Shown here in pieces: positions 1-10,803 of a DNA stretch of 64,000 nt. The notes beneath the pieces were generated by a model. The model saw only the letters and a list, made by a program, of their open reading frames with translations, did no database searches and was not told the DNA's origin. Location: positions 1,822,501 through 1,886,500 of the forward strand of contig NZ_CP067977.1 in assembly GCF_016656965.1 (NCBI RefSeq), in the 5' to 3' direction. Source of the stretch: Brevundimonas vitisensis. Lineage in GTDB: Bacteria > Pseudomonadota > Alphaproteobacteria > Caulobacterales > Caulobacteraceae. How positions within the stretch are numbered: the stretch's first letter is position 1; every line of letters begins with the position of its first letter. The position numbers were made by a program, and so were the translations under genes.

Positions 1-135
1 GTAAGCGCGATGAACATGATTGCCGAGCACGAGGCTAAAGGTTCGTTTTCTGGAACGCCTCTGGCCTCGCTGATTGATGCGATTGCGCACTGGAAATCGC
101 CATTCTCTTCGATTGATGATGTAAGCAAGCTTTAG
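1..135 (+). CDS. C-terminal end of an unknown protein (partial)
   Basis: The first 44 codons of the window are open in frame 1 and end at a TAG at 133-135, so this looks like the 3' end of a gene that begins upstream. The peptide (end ...SSIDDVSKL) matches no family I recognise. Base composition is visibly more AT-rich than the rest of the window, and codons such as AAA, GAT and TTT are used freely, unlike the GC-ending codons of clpB next door. It converges on clpB with a 12-base gap. It may be the edge of an acquired segment. A chance open frame of this length cannot be excluded. Confidence 0.45.
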   Translation, partial: VSAMNMIAEHEAKGSFSGTPLASLIDAIAHWKSPFSSIDDVSKL

Positions 136-147
136 AAAGTAGCGGCG

Positions 148-2736
<2,589 letters not shown>

Positions 2737-2807
2737 GCGGCTATCCCCTGATGGGCGATGGTGGCGCGGCGTCCTCCCAAGAGCAACGCCGCTGGAGCCT
2801 CAGTTGG

Positions 2808-2827
2808 GTGTGGCGAAGCGGCCACAC
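2808..2827. repeat. Inverted repeat in the clpB upstream region
   Basis: GTGTGGC, six bases, then GCCACAC: a perfect 7-base inverted repeat about 75 bases before the clpB start, in the 238-base gap between clpB and the divergent hydrolase gene. It could be an operator or a 5'-leader hairpin. It does not match the CIRCE element. The rest of the gap shows nothing recognisable. Confidence 0.4.
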
Positions 2828-2974
2828 AAGGGGTGCCTGCCTTGGGTGCAGAAAGACAGGTTCGCACGCTCGTGTGCGGCGGGGCGGCGGTCTGCGCGGC
2901 AGATGGGCGTTTGCGAAGGATGACGAATGCAGAGTGACGGGCTAGCGTCGGCCAGGTCTTGCCTGGAGTGCCCC

Positions 2975-4591
2975 ATGTCCGTTCGCCTGTCCCGCCGGTC
3001 TGCCCTGTTCGCCTCTGCCGGAGCGGTCGCCCTGCCGTCCACGGCCTGGGCCCTGGCCCCCGCGGGCATGGCCGCGAACGACGACGCGACCCTGGCCCAG
3101 GCGGTCGACGCCTATGTGACCTCGGCCATGGCGGCCTGGCCCGATCAGCCAGCCCTGGGCATCGTCGTGGTCAAAGACGGCCAGCCGGTGCTGACGCGCG
3201 GCTATGGCGTGAAGCGGCAAGGCGCGGCGGCGCGCGCGGACGAGCACACCCTGTTCGCCATCGCCTCCAACACCAAGAACGTCACGGCCGCGGCCCTGGC
3301 CATACTGGTCGATGAGGGCAAGGTGAAATGGGACGAGCCGGTCGCCACCTATATCCCCGGCTTCACCCTGTCGGACCCGGTGATCGGGGCCCGGATCACG
3401 GTTCGCGATACCCTCAGCCACCGGGCGGGGTTCGGCCTGGGCGCCGGTGACCTCCTGTTCTGGCCGAACTCGGATCGGACGCGGGCCGAGATCATGGCGG
3501 CGGTGCCCCATGTGCCGATCGAGGACGGCTTTCGGGCCAACTACCACTATTGCAACCTGATGTTCGTGGTGGCGGGAGAGGTGATCGCGAACGTCTCGGG
3601 CCTGTCGTGGGAGGATTTCGTCCAGACCCGCATCCTGGACCGCGTCGGCATGACCGAGACCGTGCCCCTCACCTCCATGGCCGATCCGGCCAAGTCGGCC
3701 CTGCCACACGGACGGGTGGGGCCTCCCCTGCGCTATCAGGGGGAGATGACCCTGCTCAGCGACAGTATCGCAGGCATCTGGAACTGGGACGCAGCCGGGG
3801 CGGCGGGCGGCTTCTGCACCACCGCCACCGACTGGGCCAAATGGATCGCGGTGCGCCTGGCCATGGGGGCCCTGCCCGACGGCTCGCGCCTGTTCTCGGA
3901 GGCGACGGCGCGCGAGATGTGGCGGCCCAACATCATCACCGCCTCCTCGCCCGGCCCGACGGCGGAACTGCCCGGCCGGGCGATCGCCTCGACCTATGCC
4001 ATGGGGTTCCAGGTCCAGGATTATCGCGGCGAACGCCTGATCAGCCACGGCGGCGGCTCACCCGGCGGCATTTCGGCGACGGTGCTGATCCCCGGCCGCA
4101 ACGTCGGCTTCGCGATCTTTTCCAATGCCGAGGAAAGCTATCTGCTGCGGGCCCTGCGCAGCGGTATTGCCGACATCGTGATGGGCAAGACCGGCTTCGA
4201 CTGGATCGCCGACTCCCGCCGGATCGAGGCAGAGGGCAAGACCGCTTCGCTGGCGGCGGCGGCCGAGATCGATGCGAAACAGGCGGCCGGATCGCCGCCT
4301 TCCCAGCCTCTGTCGGCCTATGTCGGCACCTGGCGTGACCCCTGGTATGGCGACATCACCGTCACGCCGCGCGACGGCGGACTGTGGCTGGCCTTTTCCC
4401 GGACGCCCGCTCTGCAAGGCCCGCTGGAAGCCTATGACGGCGAGACGATGCGCACCCGCTTTCCCGACAAGCGGGAGGAGGACGCCTTCATCACTTTCGA
4501 CCTGGCGTCAGGCACGGCCACGCTGAAGGGCGTCAGCCCGGACATCGATTTCAGCTACGACTATCAGGACCTGCGGCTGACGCGGGTCTGA
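2975..4591 (+). CDS. Tat-exported serine hydrolase, beta-lactamase (class C/PBP) family
   Basis: A 538-residue serine hydrolase of the beta-lactamase/penicillin-binding fold (AmpC, EstB and D-aminopeptidase group). The N-terminus is a twin-arginine signal (SRRSALF, then a hydrophobic stretch ending near AWA), so it is probably periplasmic. Catalytic motifs are S98-x-x-K101 (SNTK), Y192-C-N194, and an HGGG stretch standing for the third motif. The last 95 or so residues look like the DUF3471 beta-barrel often attached to such hydrolases. I start at ATG 2975 because it has a GGAGTG site just upstream and begins the Tat signal. An in-frame ATG at 2927 would put 16 unrelated residues before it. 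The substrate cannot be read from sequence; resistance activity should not be assumed. It overlaps the convergent monooxygenase by 41 bases. Confidence 0.88.
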   Translation: MSVRLSRRSALFASAGAVALPSTAWALAPAGMAANDDATLAQAVDAYVTSAMAAWPDQPALGIVVVKDGQPVLTRGYGVKRQGAAARADEHTLFAIASNTKNVTAAALAILVDEGKVKWDEPVATYIPGFTLSDPVIGARITVRDTLSHRAGFGLGAGDLLFWPNSDRTRAEIMAAVPHVPIEDGFRANYHYCNLMFVVAGEVIANVSGLSWEDFVQTRILDRVGMTETVPLTSMADPAKSALPHGRVGPPLRYQGEMTLLSDSIAGIWNWDAAGAAGGFCTTATDWAKWIAVRLAMGALPDGSRLFSEATAREMWRPNIITASSPGPTAELPGRAIASTYAMGFQVQDYRGERLISHGGGSPGGISATVLIPGRNVGFAIFSNAEESYLLRALRSGIADIVMGKTGFDWIADSRRIEAEGKTASLAAAAEIDAKQAAGSPPSQPLSAYVGTWRDPWYGDITVTPRDGGLWLAFSRTPALQGPLEAYDGETMRTRFPDKREEDAFITFDLASGTATLKGVSPDIDFSYDYQDLRLTRV

Positions 4592-5756
4592 CGCGCGGGT
4601 CCAGCATCAGGCCCGATACCGTCGCGGCCAGCAGGCGCGGGGCCAGGGGCAGGCGCGCCACCTTGCCCAGGATGTGGTCCCGCACCCAGGGCCGGACCCG
4701 GCCGTCGGCCTGATAGAAGGGGGTGAACCCCATCGACAGCGCCTGATAGAGCCGCACGTGCCAGCGGCGCGAGGCGGCATAGGCCGGCAGGGCCTCAGTC
4801 AGGTCCGGATGCCGCTCCAGCGCCTGGGTCAGGGCAAGGGCATCCAGCAGGCCCATGTTCACCCCCTGGCCCAGCTGCGGGCTGGTCGAATGGGCCGCAT
4901 CGCCGATCACCGCCAGCCGCTTCGCCCAGGGCCTGGCCAGGGTGTGGTGGCCATAGCGGGCCAAGGTCAGGTCCTCGTGCGTGCGCAGGCTTGTCAGGGC
5001 CGGGGCCACCTCGGGCCAGTGGCGGCGCACCTCATCCTTCCAGGCATAGAGACTGTCGGCCCGCCAGCGCGGATAGTCCGCCGACTTCAGGCTCCAGAAG
5101 AAGGTCGCCAGCCGATCCGCCGATCCGGGCCGCGTCCCGGCCGGCAGGATGCCGATCATGGTCGAGGCCCCCCGGTAAACCTGCTGCAGAGCCGCCTCGT
5201 CGAACGGCGCACCGGGCCAGGGGACGGTGGCCCACAGGGCCCCATAGGCCAGCGCCCTTGGTCTGGCCCCCAGGCTGCGGGCGATGACCGACCGTGCGCC
5301 CGAGGCGTCGATGATCAGGTCGAAGATGGCGCTGGTCCGGCCCCGAGTGTCGGTCAGCCGTCCACCCTCAGTTCCCACCACGTCCCAGCCGGTCTCGATA
5401 TCGATCCCTTCGGCCAGACAGGCGTCGTAGAGCACCTGAAACAGGGCGGCGCGATGCACCCCCAGGGCCTGTCGGGGCTGCTTCAGGTCGCTGTAGCGGA
5501 CATCCAGCACCACGCGGCCGCCCCGCGCCTCGCGGCCGAAGATGTGGTCGATCGGCTGGGCCAGGGCCTCGACCGCCGGGGTCAGGCCGAGGCTGTCCAG
5601 CACCGCCAGCCCCGTCGGTTGCAGCATGAAGCCGGCCCCGACCGGCCCGGCGGCCTGAAACCGCTCGAACACGGACACCCGGTGGCCCTGCCGCGCCAGC
5701 ATCAGGGCGACGGCCAGGCCGGACGGCCCGGCACCGACCACGGCAAAGGTGGACAT
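4551..5756 (-). CDS. FAD-dependent monooxygenase (aromatic hydroxylase type)
   Basis: A 401-residue class A flavoprotein monooxygenase (PHBH, UbiH and TetX group), predicted to hydroxylate or epoxidise a small organic substrate using NAD(P)H and O2. Residues 8-13 (GAGPSG) form the dinucleotide motif. D150-A-S-G is the DG motif. V283-I-G-D-A-A-H is the second FAD site, followed by a PQLGQGVNMG helix typical of the family. Its ATG shares one base with the stop of the lipoprotein gene upstream (TGATG), so translation is probably coupled. The partner gives no clue to the substrate. The C-terminus overlaps the 3' end of the hydrolase on the opposite strand. Confidence 0.87.
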   Translation of the reverse strand: MSTFAVVGAGPSGLAVALMLARQGHRVSVFERFQAAGPVGAGFMLQPTGLAVLDSLGLTPAVEALAQPIDHIFGREARGGRVVLDVRYSDLKQPRQALGVHRAALFQVLYDACLAEGIDIETGWDVVGTEGGRLTDTRGRTSAIFDLIIDASGARSVIARSLGARPRALAYGALWATVPWPGAPFDEAALQQVYRGASTMIGILPAGTRPGSADRLATFFWSLKSADYPRWRADSLYAWKDEVRRHWPEVAPALTSLRTHEDLTLARYGHHTLARPWAKRLAVIGDAAHSTSPQLGQGVNMGLLDALALTQALERHPDLTEALPAYAASRRWHVRLYQALSMGFTPFYQADGRVRPWVRDHILGKVARLPLAPRLLAATVSGLMLDPRVRPASAAGPDSRS

Positions 5757-6415
5757 CAGCTGGCCGGGACCAGCTCGATCAGGTCCAGGTTCGATTCATA
5801 TTGGGGCCAGGGGATCACCAGTCGCCAGCGACGGTCGCCGATTCGTTCCAGCACCGCCACCAGATCGCGCTCGGGCCGCTGACCATAGGAATTGGCCGGC
5901 GGCTCTTCGGCCAGGGCCAGCGATCCCAGAAGGATCATCTGTCGGTCGTTCTCGGGGAACAGCAGGCCGGACTGGCGCTGGGATCCGGTCAGCTTGGAGA
6001 ATTTCAGCCCGTTGGCCGTCATTTCGATGCGGCAGTCGAACCAGCCATAGACGACATAGCCCAGGCCGGTCTCGCCACCCTGGGACCCCAGTTTGACCGT
6101 GCGGCAGCGATAGTCGCCGACCGGCGGGGTGACACCGCCACGACCCGCGCGCGGGTCGATCAGTGCGCCCAGGCTGCCGAGGTCGCCCGATCCCGCCTGA
6201 CGCCGGGCCTGCTGCAGGGCCAGGGTCCAGGCCGCGTCGACACGCTGATAGCGATCGCGGTCATAGGGGGTGATGATGCCGCGCCAGTCGCGCAGAACCC
6301 CGCCCGATCCCGGTCCGGTCGGCAGGGGCGGCGTCGGCGGGGTCGAGGCGCAGGCGGCCAGGATCAGGGCAGCCGCCATCAGGGTCAGCGGGGTGGAAGA
6401 CAGCAGACGACGCAT
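5756..6415 (-). CDS. Probable lipoprotein, DUF4893-like
   Basis: A 219-residue exported protein with a clear lipoprotein signal (MRRLLSS, hydrophobic core, lipobox LAAC), so probably anchored in a membrane facing the periplasm. The mature part opens with a Pro/Gly linker, then WRGIITPYDRDRYQRVDAAW, which fits what I recall of DUF4893. It contains two Cys (RCRTV-type and DCRIE). I chose ATG 6415 over 6421 because the GAGGA ribosome site is 6 bases before 6415 but abuts 6421. The stop overlaps the monooxygenase start by one base, so the two form an operon. Function unknown. Confidence 0.75.
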   Translation of the reverse strand: MRRLLSSTPLTLMAAALILAACASTPPTPPLPTGPGSGGVLRDWRGIITPYDRDRYQRVDAAWTLALQQARRQAGSGDLGSLGALIDPRAGRGGVTPPVGDYRCRTVKLGSQGGETGLGYVVYGWFDCRIEMTANGLKFSKLTGSQRQSGLLFPENDRQMILLGSLALAEEPPANSYGQRPERDLVAVLERIGDRRWRLVIPWPQYESNLDLIELVPAS

Positions 6416-6493
6416 GGACATTCCTCGGGCTGCGAGACCCTCGGGTTAAGGCCGCCGATGCCGTCGCCGTCAAGCTGTGCCGACGACCGGCCG

Positions 6494-7501
6494 TCAGTCT
6501 TCGGCGGCCGGGGTCTCGACCTTGCGGCGCGGGGCCCGGCGTTTCGGCGCGGGTGCCTCTTCGTCCGTACCGGCGGGGGCGTCCTCCGCCGGCGACGCAG
6601 CGGCCGGAGCCGGGCTTGTGGCACTGGACCGCGTCAGAAAGCCGGGCAGAGCCGTCGGGCCGTCATCCTCGACCTCGCGCGGCGCGCGCGGAGCCCGTTC
6701 GGCGCGCGGGGCGCGGGGGGCACGGGCGGGACGTTCCCGGGCCTCCGGCGCGGCTTCGGCCACTTCGGCTTCGGGGGCGTCGGTCACGGCAGGGGCAGCT
6801 TCGCCGTCGCCAGCCTCGACATAGACCTCGGTCGAGGGATTGTCGGGGAAACGGCGGTTGCGCTCTTCGCGGCGGCGCTCCCAGCGTTCGCGGCGCGTCT
6901 CGCGGCGGCCGCCCTCGCGGGGCTGTTCGCCATCGGCACCAGCGTCGGAGCGCGGTTCGCGCGGTTCGTTGCGGGTGTCCTGGCGATCGCCGCGCGGCTC
7001 GCGCTCTTCGCGATCACGCCATTCGCGGGGCTCACGCGGCTCGCGGCCCTCACGGGCCTCGCGCGGCTCATGACCGTCGTTGTTGTGACCGCCGTTCTGG
7101 TTCTGCTGACGCTGAAGTTCAGCCTGATGGGCCGCCATCAGGGCGGCGGCCTGGGCCCCGGACTCATCCTCGAAATCGATGTCGAAGCCCTGATTGGACA
7201 GTTCGCGCGCCGCGATCTCGGACACCGGCCGCATCGGCTGCAGCGCCCTCAGCACGCGGAAATAGTGTTCCGCGTGTTGCAGATAGTTCTCGGCCAGAAC
7301 CCGATCGCCCCCGGACGCGGCATCGCGGGCCAGCTGCTGATAGCGCTCATAGACGGTCTGGGCATTGCCCCGGACCTTGATGTTCTCGGGGCCCTGCGAA
7401 TCCCAGGACCGGTTCGGATTGGTGTTGTTGGCGTTGTTGGGACTGCCGCCGGGCTTTCTGTTGCGTCCGCGTTGACGCTTCATGCCCTTGAAATCTCTCA
7501 T
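6494..7501 (-). CDS. DUF4167 domain protein with long charged tail
   Basis: A 335-residue protein beginning MRDFKGMKRQRGRNRK, the usual DUF4167 start. The conserved domain covers about residues 38-90 (KVRGNAQTVYERYQQLARD ... ENYLQHAEHYFRVL). It is followed by a Gln/Asn run, a long Arg/Glu/Pro-rich low-complexity stretch with repeated REPRE-like units, an Ala/Pro-rich tail and a short ALPGFLTR element. It is probably cytoplasmic. The basic N-terminus and RG-rich tail suggest nucleic-acid or ribosome contact, but that is inference. DUF4167 genes commonly sit after prmC in alphaproteobacteria, as here, though a 322-base gap separates them. ATG 7483 is an alternative start. Confidence 0.9.
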   Translation of the reverse strand: MRDFKGMKRQRGRNRKPGGSPNNANNTNPNRSWDSQGPENIKVRGNAQTVYERYQQLARDAASGGDRVLAENYLQHAEHYFRVLRALQPMRPVSEIAARELSNQGFDIDFEDESGAQAAALMAAHQAELQRQQNQNGGHNNDGHEPREAREGREPREPREWRDREEREPRGDRQDTRNEPREPRSDAGADGEQPREGGRRETRRERWERRREERNRRFPDNPSTEVYVEAGDGEAAPAVTDAPEAEVAEAAPEARERPARAPRAPRAERAPRAPREVEDDGPTALPGFLTRSSATSPAPAAASPAEDAPAGTDEEAPAPKRRAPRRKVETPAAED

Positions 7502-7823
7502 CAGACGCTACCGTTCTGGGATGGCGGGTCCTGGCCACCAGCGGCCGGACCTCGTCGGGGTTCGTCGATCCGTTCGTCCGGGGCCGATCGCCCTGTTTCA
7601 GGGGTCAGGGCATCGATATCATCGGAAAGCCGTCGTCTGCCCGGTCGTGGTCCGCCCAGGGCCGAAACCCGGAGCCTTCACGCGCCCCAGTCGCAAGGTG
7701 GCCGAACCGGATCGGTTCAAAACGCTGCGCTTGGGTGAGAGACGACGCAAGACTTAGCGCGGCCCGGCCCGCATTCCAAGGGGTTTGTTCAGGCCCCAAT
7801 CGGCCCCCGGCTCGAACGGCGGA
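7502..7823. other. 322-base gap between prmC and DUF4167
   Basis: No convincing gene or RNA in this stretch. It should hold the DUF4167 promoter, because the preceding gene (prmC) is on the same strand. The one visible element is an inverted repeat GAACCG-GAT-CGGTTC at 7704-7718, with perfect 6-base arms, about 200 bases before the DUF4167 start. Confidence 0.4.
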
Positions 7824-8705
7824 TTACAGGCTGACAGGGGCCTGGCGCGGATCGGGCCCGTTGGTGACGACGCGGTTCCGGTCGCCCAGGTCGCGCACGA
7901 CCTTGACGTCGGTCAGGCCCGCCGCCTCGAACAGGGCCTTGACCGCCGGGCCCTGGTCCCAGCCGATCTCGACCGCGAAGATGCCGCCGGGGCGCAGGAT
8001 CCGCGCGATCTCGGGGGCCAGCAGGCGATAGGCCTCCAGCCCGTCCTCGCCGCCATCCAGGGCCAGGTGCGGGTCGTGATCGCGCACCTCCGGGTCCAGT
8101 CCGGGAATGTCGCCCGTAGGGATATAGGGCGGATTGGACACGACCAGATCGAAACTGTCGTCGCCGAAACCGGCCGCCCATTCGGTCCGCAGGAAGGTCG
8201 CGCGTCCATCTAGGCCCAGGCTGGCGGCATTGTCCTTGGCCACGGCCAGGGCCTCGAACGAGATGTCGGTGCCGACCCCCGTGGCCCCGGCCCGCTCGGC
8301 CAGCACCGCCAGCAGGATCGCCCCCGAGCCCGTGCCCAGGTCGATCATCTGGAACGCCTGATGGGGCGCAAAGGCCGGCAGGATCACATCCAGCAGGGAT
8401 TCGGTATCGGGACGGGGGCTGAGCACATCGGGGGTGACGTTCAGCATGATCTTCCAGAAGCCCTTGCGACCCAGGATGCGCGACACCGGCTCGCGGCGCA
8501 GCCGCCGCTCGATCATGGCCGCGAAGGTGGCGTCCTGTTCGGGGGTCAGGGGACGATAGGGATCGGTCAGGATGTCGGCCCGGCTGGCCCCGGTCGCCAC
8601 CTCCAGCAACAGCCGTGCGTCGATCGAGGGACTGTCGATGCGGCCGTCCTTCAGCCGCGCGTGGGCTGTCTTCCAGGCCGTCAGCAGGGTTGGGGTCTGG
8701 GTCAT
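7824..8705 (-). CDS. prmC: Peptide chain release factor N5-glutamine methyltransferase PrmC
   Basis: Methylates the Gln of the GGQ motif in release factors, using S-adenosylmethionine. The 293 residues comprise an N-terminal helical substrate-recognition domain (1-95) and a Rossmann methyltransferase domain. The latter has the SAM motif DLGTGSGA at 122-129 and the diagnostic NPPY at 191-194, which binds the glutamine side chain. Its ATG overlaps the stop of the MOSC gene by 4 bases (ATGA at 8702-8705), so it is translated from that operon. Its substrate gene prfA lies nearby at 10804-11871 but is separated by two other genes. Confidence 0.96.
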   Translation of the reverse strand: MTQTPTLLTAWKTAHARLKDGRIDSPSIDARLLLEVATGASRADILTDPYRPLTPEQDATFAAMIERRLRREPVSRILGRKGFWKIMLNVTPDVLSPRPDTESLLDVILPAFAPHQAFQMIDLGTGSGAILLAVLAERAGATGVGTDISFEALAVAKDNAASLGLDGRATFLRTEWAAGFGDDSFDLVVSNPPYIPTGDIPGLDPEVRDHDPHLALDGGEDGLEAYRLLAPEIARILRPGGIFAVEIGWDQGPAVKALFEAAGLTDVKVVRDLGDRNRVVTNGPDPRQAPVSL

Positions 8706-9463
8706 GGCATCATCTCCACGGCATCGCCGACGGCGATCGGGCCGCCGGTCCGGATCGCGGCATACAGGCCGCAGTCGCGGTGGCCGTAATGGGTGAACAG
8801 GGCGCTGACCAGATCGAAATCGCGCTCGCCCGTATCCGGATCGACATGGGTGGCAGCACAGCGGACGATCGGTTTCAGCCCCTCCAAGCCTGCGGCACCC
8901 AGCCGGACCTCCCGGCCGGCCCCCTCCATCTCGATCCAGGCGGGCCAGCCCTCGACCCAGACATTGGCCCGAAACCGGCGGGGATCCAGCGAACGCCCGA
9001 CCCGCGCCTCCAGATCGCGGACACTGGCCAGATTCAGGAGGGAGACGTGGCCCCGGCGGCTGTCCATGAACCGGTGGCCGGGCGCCGACAGGATCCTCAG
9101 AGGCCCTGCCGCATCCTCGCCCAGGAAATCGGTCAGCCAGTCGGCAAAGGCCCGGCGGCCCTCGGCCTGATCCAGGGCCGCCGTCAGGGTCGGCCGCCCT
9201 TGCGCCTCGACCGTCAGCGTCCGCGAAGGGGCGTCATAGCGGGTGCGCACCCGGGCCAGGGCGGCATCGCGCGCCAGGACCGCGAACTTCATCTTGGACA
9301 GATGGACCGGCGCCTCGGGATCGAAACCCGACGGCCCATGCTCGACGGCATACAGCCGGTCGTCGGGGAACCAGCCATCCGCCTCCAGCCGGGCATCCGT
9401 CAGGGCCTCGGGGGTGAATCCCTTGACGGGATGGCGATAAAGGGCGGCAATGGTCGCGGTCAC
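8702..9463 (-). CDS. MOSC domain protein
   Basis: A 253-residue MOSC_N plus MOSC protein, related to the C-terminal domain of molybdenum cofactor sulfurase and to YcbX-type oxidoreductases. The start TATIAALYRHPVKGFTPE is typical of the MOSC_N beta-barrel. Near the C-terminus is RCAATHVDPDTGERD, holding the conserved Cys thought to carry sulfur, then a closing GGPIAVGD. I start at GTG 9463 because AGGAAGG lies 4 bases upstream. Longer in-frame starts (ATG 9493, ATG 9583) lack a ribosome site and add residues unlike the family. It is the first gene of a unit with prmC (4-base overlap) and diverges from the YihY gene. Molybdenum enzyme maturation or detoxification is possible but not shown. Confidence 0.87.
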   Translation of the reverse strand: MTATIAALYRHPVKGFTPEALTDARLEADGWFPDDRLYAVEHGPSGFDPEAPVHLSKMKFAVLARDAALARVRTRYDAPSRTLTVEAQGRPTLTAALDQAEGRRAFADWLTDFLGEDAAGPLRILSAPGHRFMDSRRGHVSLLNLASVRDLEARVGRSLDPRRFRANVWVEGWPAWIEMEGAGREVRLGAAGLEGLKPIVRCAATHVDPDTGERDFDLVSALFTHYGHRDCGLYAAIRTGGPIAVGDAVEMMP

Positions 9464-9581
9464 CGCACCTTCCTGCCCCGCGCCGTCGGCCATCACAAGG
9501 CACAAGCCGCGGCCCGCAGGAACGGGCGCGAGGCCGGGTCGTTGTGCGACCTGTCGTTCGTTTCCTGTCTGCCGGAGTCCC

Positions 9582-10796
9582 ATGCCCCAGTCCTCGCCGC
9601 GTCACCCTTCCCGACTCTGGCGACTGGCCACGGCCCTGATCGGCGGTCTGGCGGCCGGAGCTGGCGGGGCGCATCTGCTGCATCGCCAGGGGTATCGCAT
9701 CGGGCTGGACCTGCGGCGCTACAGGCCGGCTGAGCCCCCGGCACCGCCGCCCACCCCCATGGACCACGAGTTCCGAGAGCCCGGACGCGGGCGACTGGCC
9801 GAACGCCCGCACCATATTCCGCTCAAGGGCTGGATCGACATCCTGTGGCGGCTGGGGGGTGCCTATTTCGGGGACCGGGTCGGCTTCGTGGCGGGAGGTG
9901 TGACCTTCTTTGCCATCCTGTCCCTGTTTCCGACCCTGGGGGCGCTGGTGACCATCTATGGCCTGTTTGCCGACCCGGCGGACGCGGCCGAGCGGCTCTA
10001 TTTCCTCTATTCGGTCCTGCCTTCAAACGTCGCCCAGTTCATCGGCGGAGAGATGCAGCGTCTGGCCGAGAATTCGGGCGGTGAGCTGACCTTCACCCTG
10101 GTCTGGACGCTTCTGCTGTCGCTGTGGGTCGCCAATGGCGCGATCAAGACCCTCTTCTATGGGCTGAACGTCGCCTATCACGAGGTCGAGAAGCGCAACA
10201 TCGTCCGTTACAACCTGATCTGCATGGCCTTTACGCTGACGGGCCTGCTGGCGGTCCTGCTGAGTGCGGCCCTGGTCGTCGGGGTGCCGATCGCCCTGTC
10301 CCTGCTCGGGCTGGAGGACGAATGGGCCCATTTGGCCCCGCTGCGCTGGCCGGTGCTGCTGGTGCTCTATGCCGGGGCACTGGCCCTGATCTATCGCTAT
10401 GGCCCATGCCGTCAGAGGGCGCGCTGGCGCTGGCTGACGCCCGGAGCGATCTTTGCGGCCCTGGTCAGCCTGGTCGTGTCGCTGCTGTTCAGCTGGTACC
10501 TGACCAACTTCGTCCGGACCGATTCCTACGGTCCGCTGGCGGCGATGATGGGTTTCCTGCTTTGGACCTGGATCTCGGCCCAGGTGATCCTGATGGGGGC
10601 CGAGCTGAACGCCGAGATCGAGCACCAGACCGCCATCGACACCACCACGGGCCAGCCCATGCCGATCGGCGAACGGGGCGCGGTCGTGGCCGATACGGTC
10701 GGTGCCCGGCGCGGCAATCCCGCCGCCCTGGCCTTCACCCTGAAACACGCCGAGGCCCTGTCGGACCGTCTGATGCGCCGACGCATCCGGAAATAG
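9582..10796 (+). CDS. YihY/BrkB family inner-membrane protein
   Basis: A 404-residue polytopic membrane protein of the YihY/virulence factor BrkB (UPF0761) family, whose biochemical role is not settled. A short N-terminal helix (about 13-32) and a Pro-rich cytoplasmic linker precede the family domain, which begins near GWIDILWRLGGAYFGDR and has about six membrane segments. The family hallmark around AGGVTFFAILSLFPTLGALV is present. The C-terminal 65 residues are polar. I use ATG 9582. The open frame continues upstream to 9450, but that part is antisense to the MOSC gene and reads as a Cys/Arg/Pro-rich shadow. It ends 7 bases from the convergent prfA stop. Confidence 0.9.
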   Translation: MPQSSPRHPSRLWRLATALIGGLAAGAGGAHLLHRQGYRIGLDLRRYRPAEPPAPPPTPMDHEFREPGRGRLAERPHHIPLKGWIDILWRLGGAYFGDRVGFVAGGVTFFAILSLFPTLGALVTIYGLFADPADAAERLYFLYSVLPSNVAQFIGGEMQRLAENSGGELTFTLVWTLLLSLWVANGAIKTLFYGLNVAYHEVEKRNIVRYNLICMAFTLTGLLAVLLSAALVVGVPIALSLLGLEDEWAHLAPLRWPVLLVLYAGALALIYRYGPCRQRARWRWLTPGAIFAALVSLVVSLLFSWYLTNFVRTDSYGPLAAMMGFLLWTWISAQVILMGAELNAEIEHQTAIDTTTGQPMPIGERGAVVADTVGARRGNPAALAFTLKHAEALSDRLMRRRIRK

Positions 10797-10803
10797 CCCG
10801 GTC

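Noticed and set aside
2975..4591. Antibiotic-resistance beta-lactamase.
   Set aside because: The serine-hydrolase motifs are shared with esterases and peptidases, and the DUF3471 tail is more typical of those. Activity against antibiotics is not supported.
7502..7823. Possible tRNA or small RNA in the prmC-DUF4167 gap.
   Set aside because: No cloverleaf, no TTCGANTC-type T loop in context and no terminator could be found.
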